The notes under the pieces were generated by a model. It searched no databases. It was given only the letters and a program-made list of their open reading frames with translations, and had not been told where the DNA came from. This document shows positions 13,045 to 26,410 of a stretch of DNA of 64,000 nucleotides, piece by piece. Source of the stretch: Branchiostoma floridae (lineage: Eukaryota; Chordata; Leptocardii; Amphioxiformes; Branchiostomatidae); contig NC_049979.1 of NCBI RefSeq assembly GCF_000003815.2, positions 25,508,386 through 25,572,385 on the forward strand, written 5' to 3'. Each line of letters opens with the position of its first letter. Within the stretch, counting starts at the first letter, position 1. Made by a program: the position numbers and the translations under genes.

Positions 13045-13120
13045 TGCCGACACCCGGGATCGAACCCGGGGCGGCAGATTACAAATCCAACGTGCACACC
13101 AAAAGCTCAGAGCTGTTGGT
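13045..13120 (-). repeat. tRNA-Thr(TGT)-like pseudo-tRNA in repeat, second unit
   Basis: This 76-nt counterpart of the element at 12684 has a perfect T-stem (CCGGG-TTCGATC-CCGGG), the same ATTTGTAAT anticodon region, and TGTCGGC-A at the 3' end. The acceptor 5' side is ACCAACA, so pairing is imperfect. It is closer to tRNA size than its partner, but its repeat context argues against a functional tRNA. Confidence 0.5.
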
Positions 13121-13157
13121 GTGGTCAGTTTGGCAATGCTTGAACCCCACTGTTACA

Positions 13158-14037
13158 ATTGTATGGCCCAAGAAGGGATGAGGAAAACAATTTTTGCGAT
13201 GGTACAAAAATGTACTTTTCTGGAAATTTCATGAGTGAAAGTTCAACTTTAGCTTTAAGTTATAACGTTAGCTATAATGAGTGTATAACCGTCACACCAT
13301 GTGCCTTGCTCACACACATTCCCAGGGAAGCTGGTGACTTTCCCAGGCTCATCAACAATCACAGCTTCCAGGACAACAAGCAGAAGCTGCAACCAATTCC
13401 GGGAAAATGGGTCCTGCAATTATTCAAGGAATTCCAATTATTGTCTGGAAATGAATGACCCTGTCAACGCTATCCCAGGTAAAAAGTGTAATCAGAGACA
13501 AGTTGGCCATTCCAGGAAAGGCCCTCATTTTCTGCTTTAATTTTGCTACATAACCTCACTTCTGACACCTGCCTTTTTTCCTTTGTCATCTCCAAATAAG
13601 TTTTCTAGAAAAACATAAATAGGCAAAATATAGCCAGTTCTACTGCTGTATCAATATATATAAATACAACACCAGTGATTTTTCATACACATGTGTATTG
13701 TCCTCCTTCCCTTAATAGTTTTGATTTACCGGGTAGTACTACAAAACCTAATGCTAGATCACATGCCAATTGTTTAAAACATCAGTTCCATAGAAATACT
13801 TGTGAGCTTACCACTTTACTTTAAACTTGAGCAGCACAGTGACTGCATTTCTGACAGATACTATCATCCATGCAACCAGCAAGTCTTAGACTGGATGATG
13901 ATGCTGACCATCGTCTGTAAATTCGAGGTTGCACTTTTTGGTTTACCTTGTGGAGTAACTCTCTCTATATTCTTCGTGACCAATAAAAATGCACTGTCTC
14001 CCAGATATGCCAAAATAACATGTTGTAAATAGAGAAT
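13158..14037. other. Non-coding DNA
   Basis: Nothing recognised beyond short open frames without family resemblance. Confidence 0.55.
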
Positions 14038-14562
14038 ACAGTAAAACCTGTCTGTAGCAGCCAATCAAGGGATTAGAGAAATGTGGCCACTATAGACAGG
14101 TGGCCACTATAGAGAAAATGCCACGAGCAATAAGTTACACATGATTTCAGTACCCACCGATCTTTCTCACAGAGTAACATTGTAACATTGATAGTCTCAA
14201 CTGACCCTGCCAAAGTCAAATCTACCTAAAATGATTGATATTGCCGTGCGGAATGTTGGTAAATTCGCCAACAAAGGCTTGCGCTCTAATGCTACCGCCA
14301 AAATGACAATGTCAGGAACTCCAAATCCTCGCAAACTATGATTTTAAACTCAGTGCAGGGTGACATATGGCCGCAATATGCAGTGTTACTGTATCTACAG
14401 GACTGGAAATTGTGTGGCCGTGGCCGCGTTGGACAGTAGGCCCGCTATAGACAATTCTTTAATGCTTACTTCAATGGGAAAAATTAAAGGGAGCGACAAA
14501 AAGGGATCGCAATGGCCAGGTGGTCGCTATGCAAAGGTGGCTGCTAATACAGGTTTGACTGT
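14038..14562. mobile_element. MITE, family 2 (525 bp)
   Basis: Terminal inverted repeats: left ACAGTAAAACCTGTCTGTAG plus CAGCCA. The right end complements to ACAGTCAAACCTGTATTAGC plus AGCCA. Subterminal direct repeats GTGGCCACTATAGA occur twice near the left end, and a related GGTGGTCGCTAT is near the right. There is no transposase. The CAGT-AAACCTG ends recall hAT-type MITEs, but no clean 8-bp target duplication is visible. A decayed relative lies near 62384-62523. Confidence 0.8.
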
Positions 14563-17500
14563 TTGCAGGAGGGCTGGGACCAAGGGTTAATGCGGAATAT
14601 ACTGTGTTGTATTATTTCTTTGTCATTCTTTCCAGTTGTTACCCACACAAGAAAACACCCCTTTCATTAGGTAGAATGCACCAGAAGTTCAATTTGTTGT
14701 CTTCAAACAAAACTTCAAGATTATAAATTCTTATGTTTGAATCCGGTGTTCAAGTTGTCGACAGCGATTCACTCGACGAATAAAAAGTGTGTTGGAAAGA
14801 TGGAAGCTTGAGATAGAAGTAGAAGCGAGGCTGTGAGATACTGAATATTTGGACCGTCCAGAAAACCTGTATGTAATGTTATATCTATTAGTAAGCACAT
14901 CATGTCATAAAAGTAGAAGATCTCACATTCTTAAGGTTCTTATTAAACTAAGAGGGGAGACTGTTCTACAGAAGGACATGAGAAAATCTCTGCTGGACAG
15001 AAACTTCACACTCAGGAACGCATTGTGAGTCATACTGAAAAGAAAATGTACCAAAATTTCACTTGACATTGAAGCAAGTAAAAATCAGGGCACTCAGTAA
15101 CACGATAAACATTAATTATAACAAATCATAAAATATTTCAACAAATGAGTATTAACAATATTATAGGGGTTGAACATCTATTGTATTCCACCTAAGTTTG
15201 ATCACCATTCACACGGCATTCCTGTGTGACGGACATACATAAGTGTACTGCAACGAAATGAAAGACATTCTAAAAGAAACTGGCAAAACCGTCATTTGAA
15301 AGCTCTGCATTTACTACTCATACGTATATAATGACTTACCTTGGATAAAGAGTTGAATTCAATGCTTCCTTTTCAATTGGTAAAGCATTCTGCAGCCATG
15401 GCATATCTAAACTGGACTTATACGTGCGATTGAAATATCTTAAGTTTGATGAGAAATTCTTTCCATTCTGACTACTCAATGCAGCTTACAAACGCGATCC
15501 GACTTATGAGTCGTTTCTTTTACTCTTTAGCTGAGGTACATCGGAGGACCGTGCCCCATGCCCTTTATTTGTGAGGAGAACACTGGAAATTCTTAGCGCA
15601 TGGTAGACTGCACAACGAAGAACAGAAGTACCGGTACACCTAAAATCAAAATACGGGAAATTGCGTTCAGCGCAGAATCGCACAATTCGGATATCGTCAG
15701 ACCAATAAAATTTAAAAAAACATCTGCTGAAAATTTTCCAGGTGTAAGAATCTGCCATTCTGAACTGAGATCTTATATTATTAAAAACATTGTTTCTTTT
15801 AAATATAATTCCATGTTTTAAGCAATTTTTCTACACAAAATCATACAACAATTTTACTAGTACACCTTTACAAAATAAGACAGTAATTTTGCTATTTTTT
15901 GGAAGCACAAGACTACTAAAATGAAATTCTCATGATACAGAAGGTTGCCTTGGACAACGATATTTTCCATTAAATATTTTCCAAAATATCAATAATTTTC
16001 ATAATAGAGCAATATTCTACTTTTAAAGCATCCGATTGTAATACGCATCTTACAGAATCACCATGACTTCGTATACATGTCACACATTTGTTTATTTGTT
16101 TCAAAATGATTCACAATTTGGAAGAATAGAAATCAGATAGCAGACTAGAAAAGCACATGGAAAACTCATTCACTGGAATTTTCCAATTTCATTTTAAATG
16201 AAAAAAATTGAGTTTACATACCATGTGACCTGATACTCAAGGAAAGGAAAAATCAGGCTTTTAGATACAAAACCATGTTTTGATTGGATAAGGGCTGTGG
16301 TGCTAGGTTGGGAAAAATAAAGTCATCTGCAATAAAAGTCCTTGTTACAACTCTGCAAATTCATCATCAACAGTTTATCAATCATTAGGCAATGATCACA
16401 ATTGTTATTAAAATTTGTACTTTAAATCAAACCAGCAAGACTTCTTGTTCATTTGTCCTACTAGCATTTTTTCACAAAGGCTACAATTTTGCTACCTTTT
16501 GCATTTGTCCCGATCTTGGAAATGCTTTTTATCTCATCCTCCAAGAATTAAGAGGCCCATTTTAATTTTTGCTTGCTTTCCAATCTTTTCTCAAATTCTC
16601 AATCTTTTACAATAACACAAATTCATATTAATGACTCAAATTAGATCAAACTCTTTGAAGATGTAAAAAAAAAAATTGTGCAAGTAAAGCTGACCATTTC
16701 ATACCAATCATGTACACCATTCTAATATCTTTATTGCAGCTTAGAAAAATGAAAAGTATCATTGTGGTTAAGATAAAAGTATATTTCTTTTTTAAGTCCT
16801 TAAGACTATTAGAGATACGGTTATTCAAAAAAAAAAGTGCTACAGTTCTAAGTATTACTGTTACACATCCAAATTTCCACAATTCTTTGTATGCTTGTAT
16901 CACTAATGTGTACATAACAGCCATCAGCAATGTTTGCTTTTTTAAACAGTACATAGTTATACATAACCTATGCAGGATAAATTTGGGGAAAACATTCCTT
17001 ATTTTGACTTGTGTTGAAGAGCATGCTAAATCGGTTATAATATTGAAACAACATGTATACATTGTACACGTAGTTGAATCAACACTGTACACACACTTCA
17101 GCTTGAAAAAAAAAGAAAAATACTCAAAATTACAACTGCAATTCCATTAAATCAATTAAATCCATTAATTTAAAGCACTGAATAGCAGTTTTTTTTGTAT
17201 ACAAATAAAGAGGACTAATTCGTATGCTTAACTTTGCCAGCTAAAGTTAAGTGACAAAAATGCAGTACATGTTGTTTTTAGATCAAAGTCCTTTTATCAC
17301 AACAACAAAAATTTACAATAAAACACTAAATATGGAAAGTCAAAAATGTTGTTTTCTAAATTTTTCCAAAATATCTTTTTTCTTCAATTAAGGTTTTGAA
17401 AGCACAAAGATTTGATACAAATAAATGAGTACCTGATGACATAGCAGTTGCTCAGGCCAGAGTAACTTAGCATCACATTCAGCACATTATTCCGACAGCT

Positions 17501-20500
17501 TACCATTGTTTGCTGCTATACAATAGGTGAACATTCCTTTGTTTTAATGTTTCAGTTACTTTCTCTTCATAAAACTTCAATTCAGAGGAATGGTATTACT
17601 TTCTTGTAGTTAGTTTTTTGTCGTTTTGTGGAGTGTCGTATGGAAATTGTATTTTACAGCATCCATATTCCCTCCATCCATTCGCTCAACGAAACCAGCC
17701 CAGAAAAGGAACTGGAATTACCATTGACCTTTGCCAAGCCATGACCATGTCTCAGGGATTAGAACTAGGGGTCTTTTTTCTCCATCCATCACCCAACAGC
17801 CAGGCAAAGTTCATTGGGAAGGTCAAGATCACTCCCAGAAAACATTCACCAGTGGTGCTGCTCAATGCAGTCTTCAAGTCTCACCGCTCTTTCCTCTTGC
17901 TAACGAGGCGTAAAGGCAGGGGCCGTACAACCTTTCCCAAATAGACGGGACATTTTGGGGGATTGAAATTTAACAGTTTTTAGGGAGAAAATGTTGAAAG
18001 TTCTGCAAGATTCGGATCAATGCATGTGGTCCGCAGGCTTCTCAAAGGGGAGTCTGGCAACAAAGGCTATACAGGGGGAAGCCATTCAGGGCCAGCATTC
18101 AAACCGTGAAATCGGTGATTTCGCGCCCATACTGAATTTTCCTCAGTATGTACATGATGTTTCTTCGCTGAGTTCTGCCTCAACAACGTATAACAAACAA
18201 ACCCTTGTACTGCTTTGTTTTGCGGCAAAAAGGGCTTGATGGCAGGGGCCGGCGATCTCCGAACGGACAACTGACCACACCGCAAACATGTCGTGGTTCA
18301 GCGGGGAAACAACTAACGCTGGACAGACCACACTCTCTTTCCTTTTCGTTCTTCTTGCTACACTAAAGCATGAGGAATTTTTGAAAGTAAGTTATACTAT
18401 CCACTATATCCATTGTCAATTGCAATCCTTTTTTGCAAATTTTTTTGTGTTTTTCCCCATAATTTGTGATGTTATAAAGAGGACGTAATTAAGGGTAGAA
18501 GATGGTTTGGAAGATGGTTTGGGTACCAGGGTAAGACTAACAGCAAGCAGAAAACTTATTGACCCAAAATTCACATAAAACCTTTCATTGTGACACCATT
18601 TATGTGTAAAAGCCTTTGGAGTGGAATATGAACTGGTCAGTACATTAAACTTCAAGAAACAAAATTAGAATTGGTGTATGCTCAGATACAGTACATGGAA
18701 GTACAGTCCAGCAATGCTTGGACAGCTACATGTACCTGGGTAATGTTGGCCGCCACATGGTTCTAGAATAATCTTCTTTGTAGGACAGTGTGGGGGACTT
18801 TGCTACATTCATGTGACATTAGATGATGCTCCTAATGGGCCGCAAGCATCAATTCTTTCTCAACAAGGTGGAAGTAATAGGGTTAAGGGATTTCCTTGGG
18901 CCCCGAAAACTGAGTTAACCTTCCTCTACAGACTGCTGTACCACACAATACACTCTAATATCAATTTTTCCCCACAGTTTCTCCACTCCTAATATATGAA
19001 TTGGCTTAGAACTGATTCGATCGGTGATATTAGGACAATTTGCCAATGTTTTCCTCAAATCCCTACAAGACTTGTCCTTGGGATTGATTCTTCCCGGCTT
19101 GAACGATAAAGGGAACATCGGACGAACACGGGAGATTTCCTGCCGAGCAGTCCTCATATTGTGACGACGCAAGACTTACCAATTAAGATTGAAACGTGCC
19201 TCAACTTTGGAAAGTGAAGTACTCTTGAAAAACAAGGCAATTTTCTTTGGACAATAGATATGCCTTCTCTCTGAGAAACGTTCCTTCATTAACAAACCCT
19301 CCTCATGTCCTACAATGGTGTGTGTGCGCGTACCTGAGTTGGAGAGAAACATAATTGGGGACCACGCTTGTTCATTGTTAGCACCTTTTTTCATCAGCAC
19401 TTCCTGCCTTCTTTCAGGTATCAGGAATCCTGTAAACCTGTAAGTCTGTCTGCAAAACACCTGTCCAAAATTCATGACAAAAATTTTAAGTTCCTACATT
19501 TACAGGTACAGGCAGTCTGACATTGAAATTAAGACTTGCACATACTCAAGTCTGGAACAACAGTTAACAGTATTTTTGTAAAATTTTGTACCGTTTTTCT
19601 ACTATCAAAGATTTAGAGTAATATATCAACTATTTGAAGTCCATGAACTTTTAAACTCCATGTCTGTGTCAAAAATAACTTTGAACAATGATTTCTTTAG
19701 AATCTAAACGGTATGATTGTATATTGGGCTCAAAGTTACATACTGTCACTTTGATATCTGCCTTAAAATTTTGCCAGCTGAGAGTATCTGCCAGTGAGGA
19801 GAAAATAATTTTTGAAAAGAAAAACTACCAGCTCTGTTAATGGATTAGAATGTCTGAAATATCAAAATTAGTAACTAGATACTGACAAGAAACCAGAAAG
19901 TTGTATAAGCAGTTCAGACTGCTACATCATAATATCAACATCCAGTTTGGCACTGGACAAAATATATAAAATGCAAAAAGAAACATCTCCTAATGACATT
20001 TCCAAAACAAGTATCATGAGGATCTGTATTTTCCATCACCATAACATTTTGTTCATGGCCTCCTCAAAATATATTTGAGGCTGTAATCAACTTGATGTCA
20101 AAAGTACATGACAAAAAATACACCTTTGTTAGTGAAAGAAAAGTTGGCCATTTTCCAAGTGGAAACACACTCCTTGGATTCCTTAAGTTTGTTTTATATT
20201 TTATCTTATTTTTCTGTACATGTTGGAAGTGTAGCTTGAAAATCACTTATTGCGAGAACATGGGATTCTCTAGCCCAACAGAGTTTTAGAGAAAAAAAAA
20301 CAATAAAATCCACAATGCAGGTTCCAGCCTTACAAAACTAGCCTTCATCTACGCTATTTCTGGTTTGTGTTATAAGAGTAGTTGCTGTGTTCGTATTGAA
20401 ACAAAAATTAGCTATTTGTTTGTGAAAAAAAAATGTATGTAAAATTCAACGTCTTTCACTTACACTTCACAAAAAAATATTCTAAGTCATCAAGCTTATA

Positions 20501-20640
20501 CACCTACAGTACAGTCTGCCTTTTAGGTATCTACACGTAACAAAAACTTACATCTCCAGTGCACAAATTATCACCTAAAAATGATAAAATTCACCTTAAA
20601 GAGTTAATGCTTGAGGTGCCGACTAAAAAAGGGAAGAGAT
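14563..20640. other. AT-rich non-coding DNA
   Basis: About 6 kb without a recognisable exon. Overlapping open frames of 146-148 codons on both strands at 16646-17150 are AT-rich chance frames. Confidence 0.55.
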
Positions 20641-21650
20641 TAAGGACAGAACATGTAGTTGTCGGTGGAGAAATGATCTTAAAACCCCTTATTTACTACA
20701 GTGGAGATGCTGTATCCAAACGAGATTGAAATTTGGGCGAGGATGCGACGTACCTTTTCTCACTTTCGAAGATTTCTGACATTTCCTGCAGTACTTTTGC
20801 CACTTGTCCTTGCCAACAAAAGGAGGACTGAAATGGTGACGAGAACAAACAGAAAGCAGAAGCAAAATGTGGGACAAAGCCCTAGGAACAGAATATGTTA
20901 CAAAATAAGGACTGGCCAAATGTCCGCCATTTCGTGTGTGAATCTCGTTTCCTTTGGCATACCGGAATGCCGATAGCCACGGTGCGACAAACGCGATAGC
21001 CCGCTATCACACACGGCATTCAACTTTCCCACGAAATCCCGTTTTTGCAGGGACTTTTTGGTCAAAAATGCTCCCCTAGTTATACACAATGGCCAAGTGC
21101 AAGTCAAATGTTAGCCGGCCTGGTTTGCAAAGATGGCGGGGGTCGGCATTGAACATGACAATGGCCGAGCAGCCACACAATGCCGCAGATTCACAACAAC
21201 ACAGCAGAGGCAACCTCAAGAGTCAGTCTTCTAGTGGAGCGATCACAGCCGCTTTGTTCATGGATTCAACTCTGGGTTGCAGTGGAACAATATTGTATGT
21301 AAAATGTGGAACAAGAAGTATTTCGTGCACGGTACAAAATGATCTTTGCTCTATTACAAGCCAACAACACGGACGCCATATTCTGACCACAGCACAAGCC
21401 AATTGGACAGGATACGAGGGTTGGGACGTCTCTGCTTGGTTTCCTTTTCAACCAACTTCGGGAAGCACTGCTTCCTGGCATATTGTACGAGATTATGTTT
21501 TTTCCAAGCATATTGTTTTGAACTTGAACTTCATCTGACCCCATCTGCCAGGATCTGGGACATTGCTGGGATGCATTCAAATCCTCGCCAAATCTCCTCA
21601 TAACGAATTTCGGCGTGATCATTGCCACCGCAAGCCCAGCTCCGGCATGC
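20641..21650. promoter_or_regulatory. CpG-richer block, possible promoter or CpG island
   Basis: CpG and G+C rise clearly above the flanks. Two YY1-like motifs are present: CCGCCAT at 20924-20930 and AAGATGGCGG (ATGGCGG 21133-21139), the type found near animal transcription starts. Open frames of 120-149 codons cover it on both strands, but none resembles a known family. It could be a start of an unannotated (non-coding) transcript. Confidence 0.3.
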
Positions 21651-24600
21651 TAAAAACTACAACACAAAATAAGAACACACTTCTGAGTATCTTCTCCGTC
21701 ACGGATCGAAACAAGTTTAGCAATAATTTTTAGCAACAGAATCCTATTCAATTATTATTCACCAATCTGGTCACTACAGAATGACATTTACGCACATGCA
21801 TTTCCAAAGAAAGAACAGTATATCAACAGAATGAATTGTAGCCATAGCTCTCCAGTAATACATAGTTACATCTTTTGAACTTTTCTGGAAATCATTTTTG
21901 GCCATCTCAAGGTAAGGAAGTGTAAGAGATAAAAGGTGAAACCATACGAATGTATGACATTGTACATAAACCATGTTGGTCCAGATGTAATAGAAATATC
22001 TGCATTTTTGGCACCACAATGCCACAAGCTGACTACCATTTTTGACATTAAAAGATCAGGATGGGGAAAAGTTTACGGTACGTGGAAGACCGTAACATTT
22101 ACATGTAGGATGGTGGATTCCCAGAGTTTGATGCAAATAAATCTTACTTACATATTATTTTTCAATGAAATACAAAAGACAAGTAGTCGGGTCTCATCAC
22201 CCTTTTCCACTGTACTGTGGATCCATCTGGACAGTGAGGCAGCGACCATTTTGTGACCAATACGTTGGGTTGTTGTGTTTGGGTGGATAGAGCTTACATA
22301 CAGTTCACATTCATTTAATACAAATAATCTTCACATGCTCAACACTTACCAAGCCAGGCCAGGCATTCTTTAGTTTTTTACTTGATGTGAATTTTGAAAA
22401 AAATTTCTTACAAACAAAACGAATTTATTATAAGGAGAGACTGAAAAAAAACTGGTCTCTTTCAAGTTGTGATTTGAACAACACAATACTTTTTTATAGG
22501 AATGTTAGTACAATGTACCTTTGGTCTTCTCCAGTTCAAGCTGAACTTGTTTTTCCTGCCCCGACAGTAGCCGTAGGCAGTGTTTACATAGAGGTAAACT
22601 AGAAGGGTCACCTCTTTGGACAGGCTCTCAACATTAAGCCAGACTATCATGTTCAAAATGCGTGGGTGTCTCACAATACATACGATCACCTCAACCTTGT
22701 GTTTTCTATAATTGCTACTAACTTCATCAGAATAATTGTCTGAAAATGCTCATGATGAAAAATTGGTAAATACTTTCCCTTTGATCGTGTATTTATAGAA
22801 TGGGAAAGGAAATGTCGTCCATTTACAATTTTGTTATGTTAAATTCAACCATAACAAACCAAAGTCTGTGTACTAGCTTTCTGACCTTAACATGAAAGGA
22901 ACCAATTTTAAATCCAAACACAATTTTCATGTAGTAATTTTGCATGTGTAAATAAAATCAAGGATATTGGTCAGGATATGACCACTATGTTATCAAGGAT
23001 ATGCTGATGATACTTCAAAGTGAGAGAAGAATAAACTCTATAATTTGAAATTATGATGTCTTTTCCCTTTTTTTCTGGTAAGTTTACATTAAAAGCAAAC
23101 TAACCATTTCCATTATAGGATTTGTGGTCAATGTTACATGTTTTCTGTCTTGCACGTCCATTGAGGCATTTCCAGTATATATTGGGAAAAAGACGCTAAC
23201 ATCTTGTTTCAAACTCTCAAAACGTCTCATAACTCGTTAGAGGTTAGTTTCAAAGGAATCATGACAGACATTTTACTGAGCATGCTGCAGAAATATTACC
23301 GCATAATTGATTGGAATATTATGGAACTCGGTTGCATTAGCGTCACTCGAGATATTACTGGCAGAATAGGTAGGTGGTTTTGGGCTAAATAGGAGGTTAC
23401 AGATGCAATAAACTTCTATCAAACATTTTTTTGGGGTGGTGCATTTTCCTAGTGACTATATGCCTGGCATTCCTTTCCTATTGTCACAAAGCCCAAAATA
23501 TTCTGTTCCTCTAATACTGCAACATGGTTTTCTGATGTTTGCACTGAAATCTTTTCTACATTGACAAGTCTGACAATTAAAAAGATGGACAATAGATATA
23601 CCAGGTCCTGTACATGTACATGTATGTTACTGAAACTTTGCTCCATGTTTTGTGAAAAGTCACCAATTTTTGAAAGGATTGTTCATATTTTCTCATCATG
23701 AATGGTCTAAAAATTGACAAACTAAGCATAGAGAGATTACTACATGGTGGTAGAGTGTCATAAAAATATGAGAACTTTTGAGAGAAACATGACTGTGACA
23801 AAATGGAAAAAAACACTTTTGTCTACATAAGATTTTTGTTAAACAAGGTGCACCTTCATTTTGATATCAACACAATACCTGCAATGGCTCAATACAGTAT
23901 GTGTAATAATTATCTCAAACACACAGTCACGCTAATACAATGTAGTGCTACCCACCCTCACCTCCCACGATTCACTCACACAAGACTTTGGAACACCTGC
24001 TCTGTCTGCACTATTCTACCTTAATTTCCCTCTATGTTGTCTTGTCAATCTTAAACCTAAACACAACCAAACATGTACCACTTGTTTTCCACATACAGCA
24101 AGAAAAAAATAATAATGCAGTCAACTTCACTGTTTCCTTTTATGAAACCAAGGCTGTACACTTCTTATATCAATATGGACCTAAAATAAGAACCTGGATG
24201 AGACTGCATATTTTGTACACAATGCAAAGCTCTTTAAAAAAAATCCAGAATATGTTTTTAAAATCATTTTGGAAGCAGATATCTAGAATTTTACCTTGGA
24301 AGCAGTAATTTCTGAGTGGTAAGAAACTCTTGCAAAAAACGTCTACACAATGTCATACTGTTTCCTTCAACAACTATGCCACTGATAATGGAGAAAAAGA
24401 CTTTGTGAACAGAAACGATTTAACTTAAATCTTAAGTTGTAACAATGCCACAAATAAGGCTTTTCCAAGTGTACCAACACTCTCACATGCACTGTGTATC
24501 TGAAAAGGCCCTACATGTAGTGGAATACACCTTTTCACCTGTTTTATGTATACACCTGCTGTACTCTCTCTCTCTTTCACAATGTTTACACAACACATAC

Positions 24601-25024
24601 ACACCTGTTACCTGTCTGTATCAAAATCACTTTGAAAACTATCTTTCCAGAATTCAAATCTAAAATATACCTACCAACTGTGGCAGTGGTAATACCATTT
24701 ACAGGTGAGTTAGATATTCACTGAGAAGTGTTTTCTACCTGTGTGCCTAATGTACCAGGCTATCCCTGTGTTCTACAGACTACCTCCACACCAGGCTTGT
24801 TTTATATGCACAAACGTGACTGTCACAGTGGAATATGCATTTTCATATTCAACCTTAAGTTCAAGTTTGTACCAAATTAACAATAAGATGCCTTTGGCCA
24901 TGAAAATTTGAACTTGACCTTCTCCAATAAGAAAAAAATGAATCCACTCAGCAGTTAAGGTAAGGGCAATGCTGCCTTAAAAGGAAGGCACAAATACAGG
25001 TGTAAATACAGGATCTATGTACAT
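21651..25024. other. AT-rich non-coding DNA
   Basis: Nothing recognised. Confidence 0.6.
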
Positions 25025-25245
25025 GTAACGCTAGTTCACCTTTATTCGCGGGGTAACCTATATCTGTTGTTCTGAAAAAAACTGGGTAGTAAGGTTTTTC
25101 AAGTCAACTGCAATATTTCTAATATTTTTCTTATAAACTGAGATTGTTGCAATTTAAAACCACTGTCCACTTCATATCCCCAAATACCTTGTTCTAAAAA
25201 CAACGGATATAGGTTACCCCACAAATAAAGGTGAACTAATGTTAC
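25025..25245. mobile_element. Fold-back MITE, family 1, copy 2
   Basis: The left end is GTAACGCTAGTTCACCTTTA and the right end complements to GTAACATTAGTTCACCTTTA. Subterminal GGGGTAACCTATATCTGTTGT pairs with ACAACGGATATAGGTTACCCC. The central part is more diverged than in the copy at 9330-9552, but the lengths agree (221 and 223 bp). Confidence 0.85.
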
Positions 25246-26339
25246 CTGTATGATGGAATACCTGTACATCTCACCTAGACAAATACACCTGTATCTGTCC
25301 AAGAGGGATGCATACATTAAACACATGTTCATATCAATTACTTAGATTTAATACATTCATACCTTTCACACCATCCAGTTATACAACATGATAGCCTATA
25401 AACTGGTATCCAAAGTTTGAACTTGGTATACAAATTAACAGCTAGCTATCTTATCTTGCATATCTTATTACCTTGATGTCTAACCTTCACTATATAGATG
25501 TTCTGTTAATAAAATATTTCTTTTCACACTTTATCAACACAAACGTGAGATATGACATAACATGATCTATAAAAGCAAAAATATGGATGACAGATATTGA
25601 ATAAAAAACTATAAGGAAAGTTAGCAAGGTGTACTCAACAAAATTAAGTAAATAAAATGATTAAAATGTACATATTACACACGAAAAAGTGAATGAAATG
25701 TCTACTACAATTGTTTTCATGAAGGCAAACTATCGTTAGAAAAAGAACTTTGAACCTTGAACTAAGAAGGTGTTTGAAGTGTGGTTTGTATTGTGTTTTA
25801 CAATGGTGAGTCAACAGAGATAGGGGTTGTCCTAGGTGAGCCATGACCCGTTAGGTGTGCCGCCCAGACAACACTACAATGGGTTTAATCACAAGTGACT
25901 TAACCAGGCCTTCTGTACAACACAGTAAACTAGGTTACTGTGCCTGGGGCAGAGTCCACCAGGCCAGAAACCAGACATCATTATTTTTTTTACCGTCATG
26001 TAATTGTCAAATGAGTAATCCATTTTTTTGTGTTTGTGAGCTTATAATTATAAGCTGTGTGGCTCAAGGTAGATATTTGCTTGAAACCCCATTTTTGGGA
26101 GAGTTCAGAAATTTGTTTAATACTCCCCCTGATGCTAGTATGCCTTAGTAAACAAGTTGCAGGGGACAGGTTAAAGTTTGTCTATGTACAATGTTGCCGG
26201 TGGGCACAAAAACAAACCAGCGGTAGGAATTACCCGGCTGTTTTACATGGTCAGACACAGACAACCCCTCCAGTGCAGTGTATCTAGTGACCTGTTCTTA
26301 ACGTGTCTGACACTGACAGGTCCCAAACATCCCATACCT
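25246..26339. other. Non-coding DNA beyond the putative BCL11 3' end
   Basis: Nothing recognised. Confidence 0.55.
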
Positions 26340-26410
26340 TGAAAATACACAGACACACACAGAAACATGAAACACAACCAGGGCCACTCATACTTTTTGA
26401 GAGATTTATT
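26340..26410 (-). terminator. Candidate poly(A) signal with GU-rich downstream element
   Basis: On the minus strand AATAAA (26410-26405) is followed by CTCTCAAAAAG and then a G/T-rich stretch with TGTGTGTGTCTGTG. This is the classical hexamer plus downstream-element layout. A competing site at 26756-26751 (AATAAA followed by atatgtgttctatggtg) is also reasonable. Confidence 0.4.

Larger units (their letters stand above)
12642..13157. mobile_element. Composite element with direct terminal repeats carrying tRNA-like cores
   Basis: Terminal direct repeats 12642-12805 and 12974-13157 (164 and 184 bp) share TG-GAAA-GCAAGAGG starts, a GAGTAGAACAGAAAGAA stretch, a tRNA-like core and a common CTGTTACA end. 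They flank 168 bp of internal sequence starting CTACTCCCCCTTTTC. The outer edges have attgca / attgta, a possible target duplication. The TG...CA ends and short internal region resemble a terminal-repeat retrotransposon in miniature. A tandem dimer of a tRNA-derived SINE is the alternative. No coding capacity. Confidence 0.6.

Noticed and set aside
13045-13120. Possible functional tRNA-Thr (TGT)
   Set aside because: Acceptor stem pairing is imperfect, the D-arm is irregular and the sequence sits in a repeated unit with a diverged copy 360 bp away.
16646-17150. Overlapping frames of 146-148 codons on both strands
   Set aside because: AT-rich sequence with Lys/Ile/Phe-rich composition, open on both strands at once, with no recognisable domain.
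21089-21628. Frames of 149 (plus) and 120 (minus) codons in the CpG-richer block
   Set aside because: They overlap on opposite strands, neither resembles a known protein, and the CpG context alone can explain them.
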